Shown here piece after piece: positions 9,415 through 17,633 of a stretch of 64,000 bases of DNA (position 1 is the first letter of the stretch; every line of letters begins with the position of its first letter). Below the pieces are notes generated by a model. The model ran no database searches. It had not been told where the DNA came from and saw only the letters and a list, made by a program, of their open reading frames with translations. The stretch comes from an uncultured Planctomycetaceae bacterium (GTDB lineage Bacteria; Planctomycetota; Planctomycetia; Planctomycetales; Planctomycetaceae). Location of the stretch: contig CAJWGB010000002.1 of assembly GCA_913031625.1 (NCBI GenBank), positions 23,465-87,464 of the forward strand. The letters are read 5' to 3'. The position numbers were made by a program, and so were the translations under genes.

Positions 9415-10112
9415 TATTCGGGGGGCGTCGAGACAGCCGACTACCTCTGTTGATACTTACTACTCAGACGCCCAGAGCCGAAACTTATAACAGTGACATT
9501 CCTTCGAAACAACGACCTCCAGGCACCGAATCACCGTCCGCTTAAGACACAGTGAGTCGTAGCGGGAGATCAGGGAATGCAGGGAAAATGGGCATGTTTC
9601 ACAGACGCAACATTCGGTTGGTCAGGGGCTTTGAGACGCGGTGTCCGTCGGTCGTTGAGACGTCCTCTGCTGTCTCTCACGAAGTCCGTTTTGGGATTTC
9701 ACGGTTAAGCGGCAGTGTTGTTGGGTTTCTGCAGCCTGCCTCTTTGAAGTCGAGCTGCTGGGTGTCTTGTTCCGGGTTCAACAGAGGCCAGCTACAGTCC
9801 GGTGTTCGTGCTCACACCTCATCACCGTCGACTGACAGATCCGGCTATTAATCTGCGTCGTACGCTTCCTGCTCGAACGAGTTGTCCTGAGCGAACCGCT
9901 GTTCCCGTAACGCTGCAATGCATCCTGCGATTACACAGGCAGGCAGAAAGGGTGGCCTTCAGACGTTTCCAGACGACGTCCAAATGCGATTCGCCAGTGC
10001 TCCGGGGCGTTACGCGCAGGCAACCACTACTTTGCGCGATCGGCACATGTGACGCTGCGGTACCGTGTAGCGGCCTTCGCCAGAAGTCTCTTCGTTGAGG
10101 GTCGGATTGACT
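9415..10112. other. Gene-free stretch, 698 bases
   Basis: The ORFs here (for example 9552 plus, 9822 minus) are short, low in typical planctomycete codon pattern and rich in Ser/Arg, and none has a recognisable domain. The right part is the promoter-proximal side of DUF3467; the rest shows no tRNA, terminator or repeat that I can support. Confidence 0.5.
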
Positions 10113-10439
10113 CTAGTCGCTGTTCGACGTTGACTTCTTAGCATTCGTGGATTCTGACTTAGTGGACGAAGACGAATCAGACTTGGTTTTGGACGACTCA
10201 GACTTACTGGATTCCTGCGCCTTCCTGTCTGCGCTGGCACCTTCTTTATACGACTCGCTGCGGTAGTCAGTCTGATAGAAGCCGGAACCCTTAAAGATGA
10301 TTCCACCGCCGGAACTGATCAGCCGCTCGGCTTTCATCTTGCCGCACCTGGGGCACTTCCGAAGCGGCTTCGCGGAGATTGCCTGATAGGCTTCCCACTC
10401 ATGGTCACAGTTGCTGCACAGATATTCGTACGTTGGCAT
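10113..10439 (-). CDS. FmdB-family zinc-ribbon protein
   Basis: The 108-residue protein begins with the canonical FmdB-type ribbon: MPTYEYLCSNCDHEW with CSNC at residues 8-11 and CPRC at about 34-37, followed by ISSGGGIIFKGSGFYQTDYR. The last about 45 residues are a low-complexity Ser/Lys/Thr/Glu tail (SKSESSKTKSDSSSSTKSES). FmdB proteins are small presumed regulators or zinc-binding adaptors; their role is poorly known. It lies 74 bases downstream of the ketosynthase-like gene on the same strand, so the two could be co-transcribed. Confidence 0.87.
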   Translation of the reverse strand: MPTYEYLCSNCDHEWEAYQAISAKPLRKCPRCGKMKAERLISSGGGIIFKGSGFYQTDYRSESYKEGASADRKAQESSKSESSKTKSDSSSSTKSESTNAKKSTSNSD

Positions 10440-10513
10440 CGTCTGCCCTGAAAAGAAACCTGGTCCACCGTCGCGAGGCTGCGACTGGTTTCGCTGAAAA
10501 GTGCGTCACTCAA

Positions 10514-11803
10514 TCAGACGGCACGGAGAATGGCGGCCGCACTCTGGCCCATTGCTGTCCGATTGACGGTCAGGGCGGTCCGTGTGTCGAGTTTCTGGGG
10601 TCCGTCTTTGACGACATTCAGTCGACATCGAGGATCCGGGATCTCATAGTTCAGGGTCGCCGGGACATGACCCGACTTGAGAGACATCAGAGTCCCAGCC
10701 AGTTCCACGGCACCGGCACCGGCGTCAAAGTGTCCGACAAAGCTCTTCATTGCAGTTACAGGAACTTTCAAAACGCAGTCACCCAGAGCTCGGTGATAAG
10801 CACGCGATTCAACAATGTCGTCCTGCTGAGTGCTCTTGCCCTGAGCGTTGATGTGGCCGAGTTCTTCCGGTCGAATGCCTGCCTGTTTGACTGACTTCTG
10901 GATGGCTCGAACAAGTCCCATGGCCGAGGATTCATTTGCGTAGCCGTGCCCGTCGCACCCGGCACCAATCCCAAGGATTTCCGCGTAGATCTCTGCCCCG
11001 CGGCGTTTGGCGTGGTCGTAGCTTTCAACGACGAAAGTGGCGGCACCCTCGCCGACGACAGCTCCATCACGTTCGAAGTCAAATGGTCGGCACGCTCGGG
11101 CCGGGTCGTCTGTGCGTCGGGACAGACCTTCGAATCGATGAAACTTGGCGATGTCCACGGGGTGAATGTTGGAACTGCAGGCACCAACGATCATGGCGTC
11201 TACACGGCCCGACTGGATTGCTCCCATGGCCTCTGAGAGGGCCAGCAGGGCAGAAGCGTCACGCGAGGTAATTGTGTTATTTGGTCCGCGTGCATCATGA
11301 TCAATGGAGATGTGGCACGCCGGCATGTTAGGCAGTTGTTTCAGCAGCCACAGAGGCGCGACTCGTCCCATGCCTCCTTCGCCCCAGCGAGTCATTGAGA
11401 ATCGCTCGGTTTCATCGAGGCTGGCATCAACGCCGGCAAACAGCTCCTGCGGATGAGTCGTCATCCGTCCCGCGCCGTAGACAACGCCCATGCGGTAGGG
11501 GTCAATATCGCCGGTTTCCAGCCCGGTATCGCTCATGGCGAGTTGAGCAGAGGCGACACCCAGTTGGATGTCTCGAGACATGACCTTGATGAACTTGCGG
11601 TCGCGGAGGAGTTCGGCGGGCTTGAAGTCGCGAACTTCAGCGGCAAATGGGGACGGCAGGTCGTCTGCGGTGATCGACTGAAGGTAGTCGATTCCCGAGC
11701 GATTGCCTGTCAAACTTTCCCAGAAGCGGTCGTTTCCGATACCGATTGGGGAGACAACTCCCACCCCGGTCACAACCGCGCGAATCCCATCGCGCCCAGC
11801 CAT
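10514..11803 (-). CDS. Ketosynthase-fold protein lacking the catalytic Cys (chain-length-factor-like)
   Basis: I chose the ATG at 11803 (MAGRDGIRAVVTGVGVVSPIG) because family members start with this strand and AGG-rich sequence precedes it; the track start at 11857 adds 18 residues. The 429-residue protein aligns end to end with FabF-type beta-ketoacyl-ACP synthases. At the nucleophile position GPNNTITSRDAS replaces the usual GPxxxxxTACxS, so Cys is Asp182. The first catalytic His is Gln321 (INAQGKST instead of NAHGTST). Lys353 and His358 (KSFVGH) remain. The C-terminal gly-rich NSFGFGGTN loop is NRTAMGQSA. It therefore should not condense acyl chains; KS-beta/chain-length-factor subunits are the nearest described analogy, but no partner KS is in the window. 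Confidence 0.88.
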   Translation of the reverse strand: MAGRDGIRAVVTGVGVVSPIGIGNDRFWESLTGNRSGIDYLQSITADDLPSPFAAEVRDFKPAELLRDRKFIKVMSRDIQLGVASAQLAMSDTGLETGDIDPYRMGVVYGAGRMTTHPQELFAGVDASLDETERFSMTRWGEGGMGRVAPLWLLKQLPNMPACHISIDHDARGPNNTITSRDASALLALSEAMGAIQSGRVDAMIVGACSSNIHPVDIAKFHRFEGLSRRTDDPARACRPFDFERDGAVVGEGAATFVVESYDHAKRRGAEIYAEILGIGAGCDGHGYANESSAMGLVRAIQKSVKQAGIRPEELGHINAQGKSTQQDDIVESRAYHRALGDCVLKVPVTAMKSFVGHFDAGAGAVELAGTLMSLKSGHVPATLNYEIPDPRCRLNVVKDGPQKLDTRTALTVNRTAMGQSAAAILRAV

Positions 11804-12225
11804 GGTCACGCCTTTTTCCTGATTCAGGTCGCGTTCCCCGCGTCTGAATCTACCCATCTTAAGTTGCCGAAAATCCCTTTCAGCGTGCCAACGTTACTCC
11901 CCTCAGCAATCGTCGGACTTTGTTTCGTGTTTCTTGACGACTGAGTATGCTCCCCAGCATACCCCTACAATAATGTTCCCAGCTGCGACAAATGTCACTG
12001 CTGAACTCAACCCCGCAGATTACACGCAGACTGGACATGGCTGTCAAGACGCCGACAGGATTTCCGATGTCAAGGAAGGCGGTTTTCGTCACTCTCAGAA
12101 TCCAATCTGGCAAAAATGGCTGAAAATGAGGCATTTCCGGCCCTGTCCACGATGTAGAAAGTACGCCTGAGACACGTGAAGTGGTCATGTGTTCAGGAAT
12201 TCTTTGGTCCTGTTTATGGCTCTCC
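11804..12225. other. Divergent intergenic region, 422 bases
   Basis: It separates the minus-strand ketosynthase-like gene from the plus-strand GspF-like gene and presumably holds both promoters. No convincing ORF, hairpin or repeat is visible. Confidence 0.4.
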
Positions 12226-13266
12226 ATGCTGCGTAACCCTCAAATTGCTCCCAAATCCATCTTCCCATTCTGTCGATCAATGGCGCGAATGCTGGAAGCG
12301 GGCGTTGAGATTCGCAAATCGCTGAAGACGTCAGCAAAGAACTGCCGCGACGCGCGCCTGACTGAGACCGTTGACGACGTGATTTCTCGTGTGCGTGAAG
12401 GGAATGACCTGACGTCTTCTTTCCTGCTTTTCGGGGATCGTTATCCGCGACTGTTCCTGGATCTGCTGAATGTGGGCGAGCAGACTGGCTCACTGCCGGA
12501 GGTGTTTCATGCCCTGGCCGACTACTACGAAGCCCACGTGGCGCGCATGCGGCAGTTTCGTTCTCAGATTGCATGGCCCATGTTTCAGCTGGTGGCCGGA
12601 ATTCTGATCATCGGTCTGGTTATCTACATCCTTGGAATTATCGGCGGTGGCAACACCGACACCGACATCCTTGGTCTGGGACTCACTGGATCAGTCGGGG
12701 CCATTAAGTGGTTTACGATGACATTCGGCACCATGGGGATCACATGGCTCGGTTACAAAATCATTAACCGCAACGCGACAGGAAAGATGGCGCTGCATCC
12801 GTTCCTGATCATGGTGCCGGGCGTTAGCTACGTGATGCGTTCCTTTGCGATTTCACGGTTTTCATGGTGCTTTGCACTGACCCAGCAGGCAGGAATGGAG
12901 ATCCGTCCCTCACTGTATGCAAGCTTCAATGCAACCAGTAACGGCGCCTACATTGCCGCAGCTCCGGAAATCTGGCGTCAGATTAGTGAGGGGGAGACTC
13001 TGGGAACTGCGCTGGCACGGTCAAAGCTGTTTCCACTTGAGTACCTGCAGATTGTCGACACGGCCGAACAGACGGGAACCGTACCGGAAACACTGCATCG
13101 GCTCAGTGCTCGTTTTGACGAGGATGCTCACCGGGCCATGACATGGCTGACAGGCCTAATGGCGAAGATGGTGTGGGGCATTGTCGCCTTGTTCATCATC
13201 TTCATCGTGGTGAACTTCGTCATGACGTATGTCGCGCTGATCAACGACGCTGCTTCGCAGATCTGA
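12226..13266 (+). CDS. Type II secretion F-domain membrane protein (GspF/PilC-like)
   Basis: The ATG at 12226 (MLRNPQIAPKSIFPFCRSMARMLEAG) is preferred over 12181 because the GspF-type cytoplasmic domain begins here. Two T2SF domains are visible, about residues 10-125 (FCRSMARMLEAGVEI, LLNVGEQTGSLPEVF) and 215-330 (FSWCFALTQQAGMEI, IVDTAEQTGTVPETL), with transmembrane segments near 135-160, 175-195 and at the C-terminus. This is the inner-membrane platform component of type II secretion or type IV pilus machines. No GspE, pilin or other assembly gene is nearby, so it is an orphan copy here. The internal duplication is normal for the family. Confidence 0.88.
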   Translation: MLRNPQIAPKSIFPFCRSMARMLEAGVEIRKSLKTSAKNCRDARLTETVDDVISRVREGNDLTSSFLLFGDRYPRLFLDLLNVGEQTGSLPEVFHALADYYEAHVARMRQFRSQIAWPMFQLVAGILIIGLVIYILGIIGGGNTDTDILGLGLTGSVGAIKWFTMTFGTMGITWLGYKIINRNATGKMALHPFLIMVPGVSYVMRSFAISRFSWCFALTQQAGMEIRPSLYASFNATSNGAYIAAAPEIWRQISEGETLGTALARSKLFPLEYLQIVDTAEQTGTVPETLHRLSARFDEDAHRAMTWLTGLMAKMVWGIVALFIIFIVVNFVMTYVALINDAASQI

Positions 13267-13470
13267 TTCAGCCTGATCCGCCTTCCGCACTCGAATTGAT
13301 CGGAGCCGGCGTGGTGTCACGCACTCCGGAAGGCATTGTGATTTTTGTTGAGCAGTAATTCAGCTCGGAATTTCGACGCGACGCCTGTGCTGGCTGTCCC
13401 CATACCGTTCGGCACGGTATGAAGGATGCTGTGTCAGAAACCAAAGCCATAGATTCTCAGAGCTCATGTG

Positions 13471-14760
13471 ATGAAACTTGAAACCACCTGTCTGCACGGC
13501 GGCACGGCCCCGGACCCGTCGACTAACTCACGAGGCGTGACGCTGCACCGGACAAGTTCGTACGTGTTCAACAGCACCGAACACGCGGCCAATCTGTTTG
13601 GACTTAAGGAGCTTGGGAATATTTATTCTCGGCTCATGAATCCCACGCATGACACCCTCGAGCAGCGAGTTGCTCAGCTGGAAGGTGGTGCGGGCGCGCT
13701 GGCACTTTCTTCCGGCACAAGTGGTGTCTTTTACAGCCTGATCAACATCATGCAGGCGGGCGACGAATTTGTTTCGGCCAACAATTTGTATGGCGGTTCC
13801 TTTACGCAGTTCAACGACATCCTGCCACAGTTTGGCATCACCGCAAGGTTTGTGGATCCGACTGACCCAAACAACTTTGCTGCCGCCATCAATGAAAAGA
13901 CAAAGGCCGTCTATTGTGAGACAGTCAGCAATCCCGGGCTCGAAGTTGCCGACCTTGAGGCAATTGCCGCGATCGCTCACGAACATGGTCTTCCATTAAT
14001 TGTGGACAGCACCTTCAGCACGCCGGCCCTGCAGCGCCCGATTGAGCATGGTGCCGACATTGTTGTGCACTCGCTGACCAAGTGGATGGGAGGTCACGGG
14101 ACGGGCATCGGTGGCATCGTGGTCGACAGCGGAAAGTTCGACTGGAAGAGTGATAAGTTTCCATTGATGAACGAACCTGACAGCAGTTACCACGGCGTGC
14201 GCTGGGCACATGATCTGGGTGACCTTGCGCCACTGGCATACATCCTGCGAATGCGTGTCATTCCGCTGCGCAACCTTGGCGCCTGCATTTCACCGGACAA
14301 TGCATGGATGTTCCTGCAGGGAATTGAAACGCTTCCGCTGCGGATGGAACGACACTGCGAGAATGCTCTGGCGGTCGCCGGGTTTCTGCAGGACCATGAT
14401 TCAGTGGAGTGGGTTCGTTATCCGGGGCTGCCGTCTGACTCCAACTACGAGAAGGCTCAGAGATACCTCGGTGGCAAAGGCGGTTCGATGGTCGTCTTTG
14501 GTATTAAGGGGGGAGCCGCAGCCGGCAGTCGCTTCATCGAATCACTTCAAATGTTCAGTCACCTTGCCAACGTGGGCGATGCAAAGAGTCTTGCCATTCA
14601 TCCGGCAACCACCACACATTCGCAGATGACGGAAGAGCAGCAGCGGGCGGGAGGTATCCCGCCGGAAATGATTCGACTGTCGGTCGGCATTGAGCACATC
14701 GACGATATTCAGGAGGACCTGTCACAGGCACTTTCGAGTGCAGTCGGTCAGGTAGGTTGA
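13471..14760 (+). CDS. metY: O-acetylhomoserine sulfhydrylase-type PLP enzyme
   Basis: A 429-residue Cys/Met-metabolism PLP-dependent enzyme. Seen: [28 protein letters not shown] at the N-terminus, [22 protein letters not shown], the PLP-binding Asp/Ser region ([11 protein letters not shown]) and the Schiff-base Lys in [18 protein letters not shown]. The long insert after the lysine ([20 protein letters not shown]) is characteristic of MetY (O-acetylhomoserine aminocarboxypropyltransferase), which joins sulfide to O-acetylhomoserine to form homocysteine. Cystathionine gamma-synthase is the main alternative. GTG at 13468 could also start it. The next gene begins one base after the stop. Confidence 0.87.
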   Translation: MKLETTCLHGGTAPDPSTNSRGVTLHRTSSYVFNSTEHAANLFGLKELGNIYSRLMNPTHDTLEQRVAQLEGGAGALALSSGTSGVFYSLINIMQAGDEFVSANNLYGGSFTQFNDILPQFGITARFVDPTDPNNFAAAINEKTKAVYCETVSNPGLEVADLEAIAAIAHEHGLPLIVDSTFSTPALQRPIEHGADIVVHSLTKWMGGHGTGIGGIVVDSGKFDWKSDKFPLMNEPDSSYHGVRWAHDLGDLAPLAYILRMRVIPLRNLGACISPDNAWMFLQGIETLPLRMERHCENALAVAGFLQDHDSVEWVRYPGLPSDSNYEKAQRYLGGKGGSMVVFGIKGGAAAGSRFIESLQMFSHLANVGDAKSLAIHPATTTHSQMTEEQQRAGGIPPEMIRLSVGIEHIDDIQEDLSQALSSAVGQVG

Positions 14761-14761
14761 G

Positions 14762-15259
14762 ATGCCGATCGCTCCGGGACAGCAGCTCCCGCCTAAAGAC
14801 GGCGGGACGGACGAATTGATCACCCAGCTGGATCCGGCATCTCGTAAGGTGGCCGGCTGGCCTCGAACGCTGTTGCTGTGTTCAGCAATACACAGTGGTG
14901 TGTGGGGTGTGTTCATCATGGCCATGCCGGAGCTGGCAGCCAGGACGTACGGGTTTGCTCGTCCCCCGCGAGACATTCATCTGTGGCAGGGGAGCGGCCT
15001 GTTCATCACGCTGCTCGCCATCGGCTACCTGCTCGCCTGTCGTGACCCGATTCGTCACTATGGAGTTGTGTTGATTGGCCTGCTGGCCAAGACATTCGGA
15101 GCGCTTGGTATGACGTGGGCCGTATCGCAGGGCCAGGTGTCGAAGAACGTTCTTTGGCTGATTCCGATAAATGATGTGATCTGGTGGCTCCCATTCGCGT
15201 TGATTGTGCGGAATGGGATCCGAGCAGAATCAGCCGCGGACGATGCGATTCAAACTTGA
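14762..15259 (+). CDS. Small four-helix membrane protein, hypothetical
   Basis: The 165-residue protein has a polar N-terminus of about 35 residues (QQLPPKDGGTDELITQLDPASRK) and about four hydrophobic segments (LLLCSAIHSGVWGVFIMAM, LFITLLAIGYLLA, YGVVLIGLLAKTFGALGM, VIWWLPFALIV). I do not recognise the family; the pattern recalls small membrane proteins with aligned H/N residues in the first helix. Its ATG follows the metY stop by one base, so translational coupling is likely, though that alone does not imply a sulfur-metabolism role. Confidence 0.75.
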   Translation: MPIAPGQQLPPKDGGTDELITQLDPASRKVAGWPRTLLLCSAIHSGVWGVFIMAMPELAARTYGFARPPRDIHLWQGSGLFITLLAIGYLLACRDPIRHYGVVLIGLLAKTFGALGMTWAVSQGQVSKNVLWLIPINDVIWWLPFALIVRNGIRAESAADDAIQT

Positions 15260-15336
15260 GTATTTAGTGTCCGAGTGGATACTGTGAATCCGTCAGGTTG
15301 TTTTTGTTTGTTTGATGGTCTGAACCGGAGCTGGCA

Positions 15337-16404
15337 ATGCAGCCCTTTCTGCGACAATCCCGCAGCTCACTGATTCTTGCAGTGTACGTTTGCAGCCTGC
15401 TGACACGCGGCACGACGGCATGTGCTCAGGATCAGCGCGAACGCATGATTGATGCCAGTATCAATCAGGCACTGGCCTGGCTGAACGAGGAGCAGACTCC
15501 GTCCGGGGCGTGGAATTCCGGCCGTACGGGTGCCAATCGAGCGTCTACGGCAGCGACATCTCTGGCAGTGATGGCGTTCCTTGCTGCGGGCCATGTTCCA
15601 GAGGAAGGCCCCTATGGTCGTACAATTTCCAAGGGCGTCGCATGGGTGATTTCTCAGCAGCAGCAGAATGGTCTGCTGGTCGGCAAGTTTCGCTCACACG
15701 GTCCGATGTACAGCCATGGAATCGCCACACTAATGCTGGCGGAGGTATCGGGCATGGTCAGTGGAGATCAGGCGGATCGCTGCAAAGTAGCCCTGGAACG
15801 CGCCGTACGACTGATCGTGGATGCTCAGAATCATCCCAGGAGCCGGCAGCACAGCGGCGGCTGGAGGTACCAGCCAACCAGTGGTGACTCAGACCTGAGT
15901 GTCACTGCATGGCAGCTGTTGGCTCTGAGAGCTGCCAAGGATATCGGGTGCGACATTCCCAGTGGGAATATTGATCGTGCAGTGGCTTACATTAAACGAC
16001 TGCGGGTGATCCGTGGAGGTGGATTCGGTTACATGGCCGGTCACGGTGCAACTGTGACTCGGAGTGGTTGTGGTATCGTGGCACTGGAGGTCTGTGGAGA
16101 ACATCGCACGCCCGAAACAATGGCAGCCGCTCGGTTTATTCTGTCACGCCCTCTGACCAGCCAGGAGCATTATTTCTATTACGGGGCCTATTACTGCACC
16201 GTGGGCATGTACAAGGTCGGTGGACAGGAGTGGCAGGCAGCGCGTCCGGTTCTGTACGACACCGTGCTGAATCTACAGCACCCCGCCGGTTACTGGCGTC
16301 CCATACAGGGAAGTGAACGGGATGCAGGGCGCGTGTATACAACGTCGATGGCGATTCTTGCACTGGCCATTGAGTACGGATATCTACCGATTTATCAGCG
16401 CTGA
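15337..16404 (+). CDS. Secreted prenyltransferase/squalene-oxidase-repeat protein
   Basis: A 355-residue protein with an N-terminal signal peptide (SSLILAVYVCSLLTRGTTACAQ) and an alpha/alpha toroid of the terpenoid cyclase/prenyltransferase type: repeats such as INQALAWLNEEQTPSGAWNSG, SKGVAWVISQQQQNGLLVG, GGWRYQPTSGDSDLSVTAWQLLALRAAKD and HPAGYWRPIQGSERDAGRVYTTSMAILAL. Such exported toroids are frequent in planctomycetes and are generally thought to be non-enzymatic or uncharacterised; no squalene cyclase DXDD acid motif is present (the closest is DSDLS). It is followed 18 bases later by the zinc-ribbon gene. Confidence 0.85.
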   Translation: MQPFLRQSRSSLILAVYVCSLLTRGTTACAQDQRERMIDASINQALAWLNEEQTPSGAWNSGRTGANRASTAATSLAVMAFLAAGHVPEEGPYGRTISKGVAWVISQQQQNGLLVGKFRSHGPMYSHGIATLMLAEVSGMVSGDQADRCKVALERAVRLIVDAQNHPRSRQHSGGWRYQPTSGDSDLSVTAWQLLALRAAKDIGCDIPSGNIDRAVAYIKRLRVIRGGGFGYMAGHGATVTRSGCGIVALEVCGEHRTPETMAAARFILSRPLTSQEHYFYYGAYYCTVGMYKVGGQEWQAARPVLYDTVLNLQHPAGYWRPIQGSERDAGRVYTTSMAILALAIEYGYLPIYQR

Positions 16405-16422
16405 TCTGCGACTGGACTTCAC

Positions 16423-17040
16423 ATGACATTTGGTACGTTCTTCAGCCCAATCCCACAACTGTTCTGGTCAGTCTATGAATCGGGACCGTTCGTGCGCTGC
16501 ATCCACTGTGAGGTTCCTCTTCTGGCAGCCAACGCTTACGCCGTTCAAAAGAGAATGGTGGGCGACGAATCCGTGTTTGAAATGGCCTTGTGTGAGCGTT
16601 GCTGTGGAGGCATTCAGTACTCTGAAGAGACGAAGGAAAAGATCACGGAGTACATGGCGAAGTTCTTTGAACACCGTGCTGTGAAGCTGCTGGAGAGTTC
16701 CGATGGTCCGCACGTGATTGATGTCAGCGAAGTGGAAGATGAAGAGACCGGTCAGGCGATGATCAGGGAGTGCCTGGACTATTGCCTCATCTGCCGGACG
16801 CCAAGAAATGAGTGCCATCGTTACTCTGCGACCGCCCATTGCCGACTCCAGGAACTGATCGCTCAGATTTCACCCGTCAGCCGCACGCCGTTGATGGTTT
16901 GTGATAAGTGTGAACTGGGAATGGCAGAGCTGATTTCCAAAGAGACACGCGATTCGTGGGACCGGTTTGTCGAAGAGCACTTCGATGGCCCGCCAGGTAT
17001 TGAACTGGACTCCCCTTCCTCATACCCGATTGCGTTTTAG
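16423..17040 (+). CDS. Tandem zinc-ribbon-like protein, hypothetical
   Basis: The 205-residue protein has two candidate four-Cys zinc sites: Cys26-x2-Cys29 with Cys57-x2-Cys60 (CIHC, CERC), and Cys121-x2-Cys124 with Cys160-x2-Cys163 (CLIC, CDKC). The segments after each second Cys pair resemble each other (GGIQYSEETKEKITEYMAKFFEH and LGMAELISKETRDSWDRFVEEHF), suggesting an internal duplication. An acidic linker (VSEVEDEETG) joins the halves. No signal peptide. I do not recognise a named family. It sits 18 bases after the toroid-fold gene. Role unknown; adaptor or nucleic-acid binding functions are only guesses. Confidence 0.75.
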   Translation: MTFGTFFSPIPQLFWSVYESGPFVRCIHCEVPLLAANAYAVQKRMVGDESVFEMALCERCCGGIQYSEETKEKITEYMAKFFEHRAVKLLESSDGPHVIDVSEVEDEETGQAMIRECLDYCLICRTPRNECHRYSATAHCRLQELIAQISPVSRTPLMVCDKCELGMAELISKETRDSWDRFVEEHFDGPPGIELDSPSSYPIAF

Positions 17041-17633
17041 TCGGAGTTCTCAAACTGTTCGTGGGGCGGCCTGTCGTCGGTTTCCCCGAGCGCGGAACGA
17101 TCACCGGCCTCCGCGATGTTCCAACACAAGTCTGCCTCACACAGCGGCTGGCGCGAACCTGTAACGCTGGAATTCAGGTCGAATACAGGCACGCCGCGCA
17201 AGCAAGTGGCCAATGAACCTTTGAAGCCGCTTCTTTCGGGAGGCGACGTTGATGCAACCGGTGATGGACTGACGCTGCACAATGGGGTATTCCTCCCTGA
17301 TCAAAGTGATATATCGCCTGATTCCACCTCCCGCAGAGCTCGGGATACACATCACCGGAACAAGCTGATCGATAGCACTGGTGTCACCCCAGACAGCTGG
17401 TCTCAAATCGATTTCATCCTCTGCTCAGACAGGTTGTGAGATATGCGGACCGCCGAGGCAGGCTTCGAAAACTCACCTAAGAACCAGGGTTCTGACCACT
17501 ACGTTTGGTGGGTGGAGTTTGAGATGTCGTTGAGGTCATCCGAAAACCGATTCGAGTGTGTCCGCTTCGTTGGAGTTTCCGGCTGCGTTCACCTAACTTC
17601 CAGGAGTTCAAATCTTCTGCAGCAGGTGAAGTC
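17041..17633. other. Gene-free stretch, 593 bases
   Basis: Overlapping short ORFs on both strands (17116 plus, 17137 minus, 17443 plus) show no domain or plausible start signal. The right end must contain the promoter and leader of the esterase gene. No hairpin terminator or repeat is evident. Confidence 0.4.

Noticed and set aside
9552-9851. 99-residue ORF in the 9.4-10.1 kb gap
   Set aside because: Ser/Arg/Cys-rich, no domain, no ribosome site.
15337-16404. Functional squalene-hopene cyclase
   Set aside because: Only about half the length of true cyclases, exported, and lacks the DXDD catalytic acid motif.
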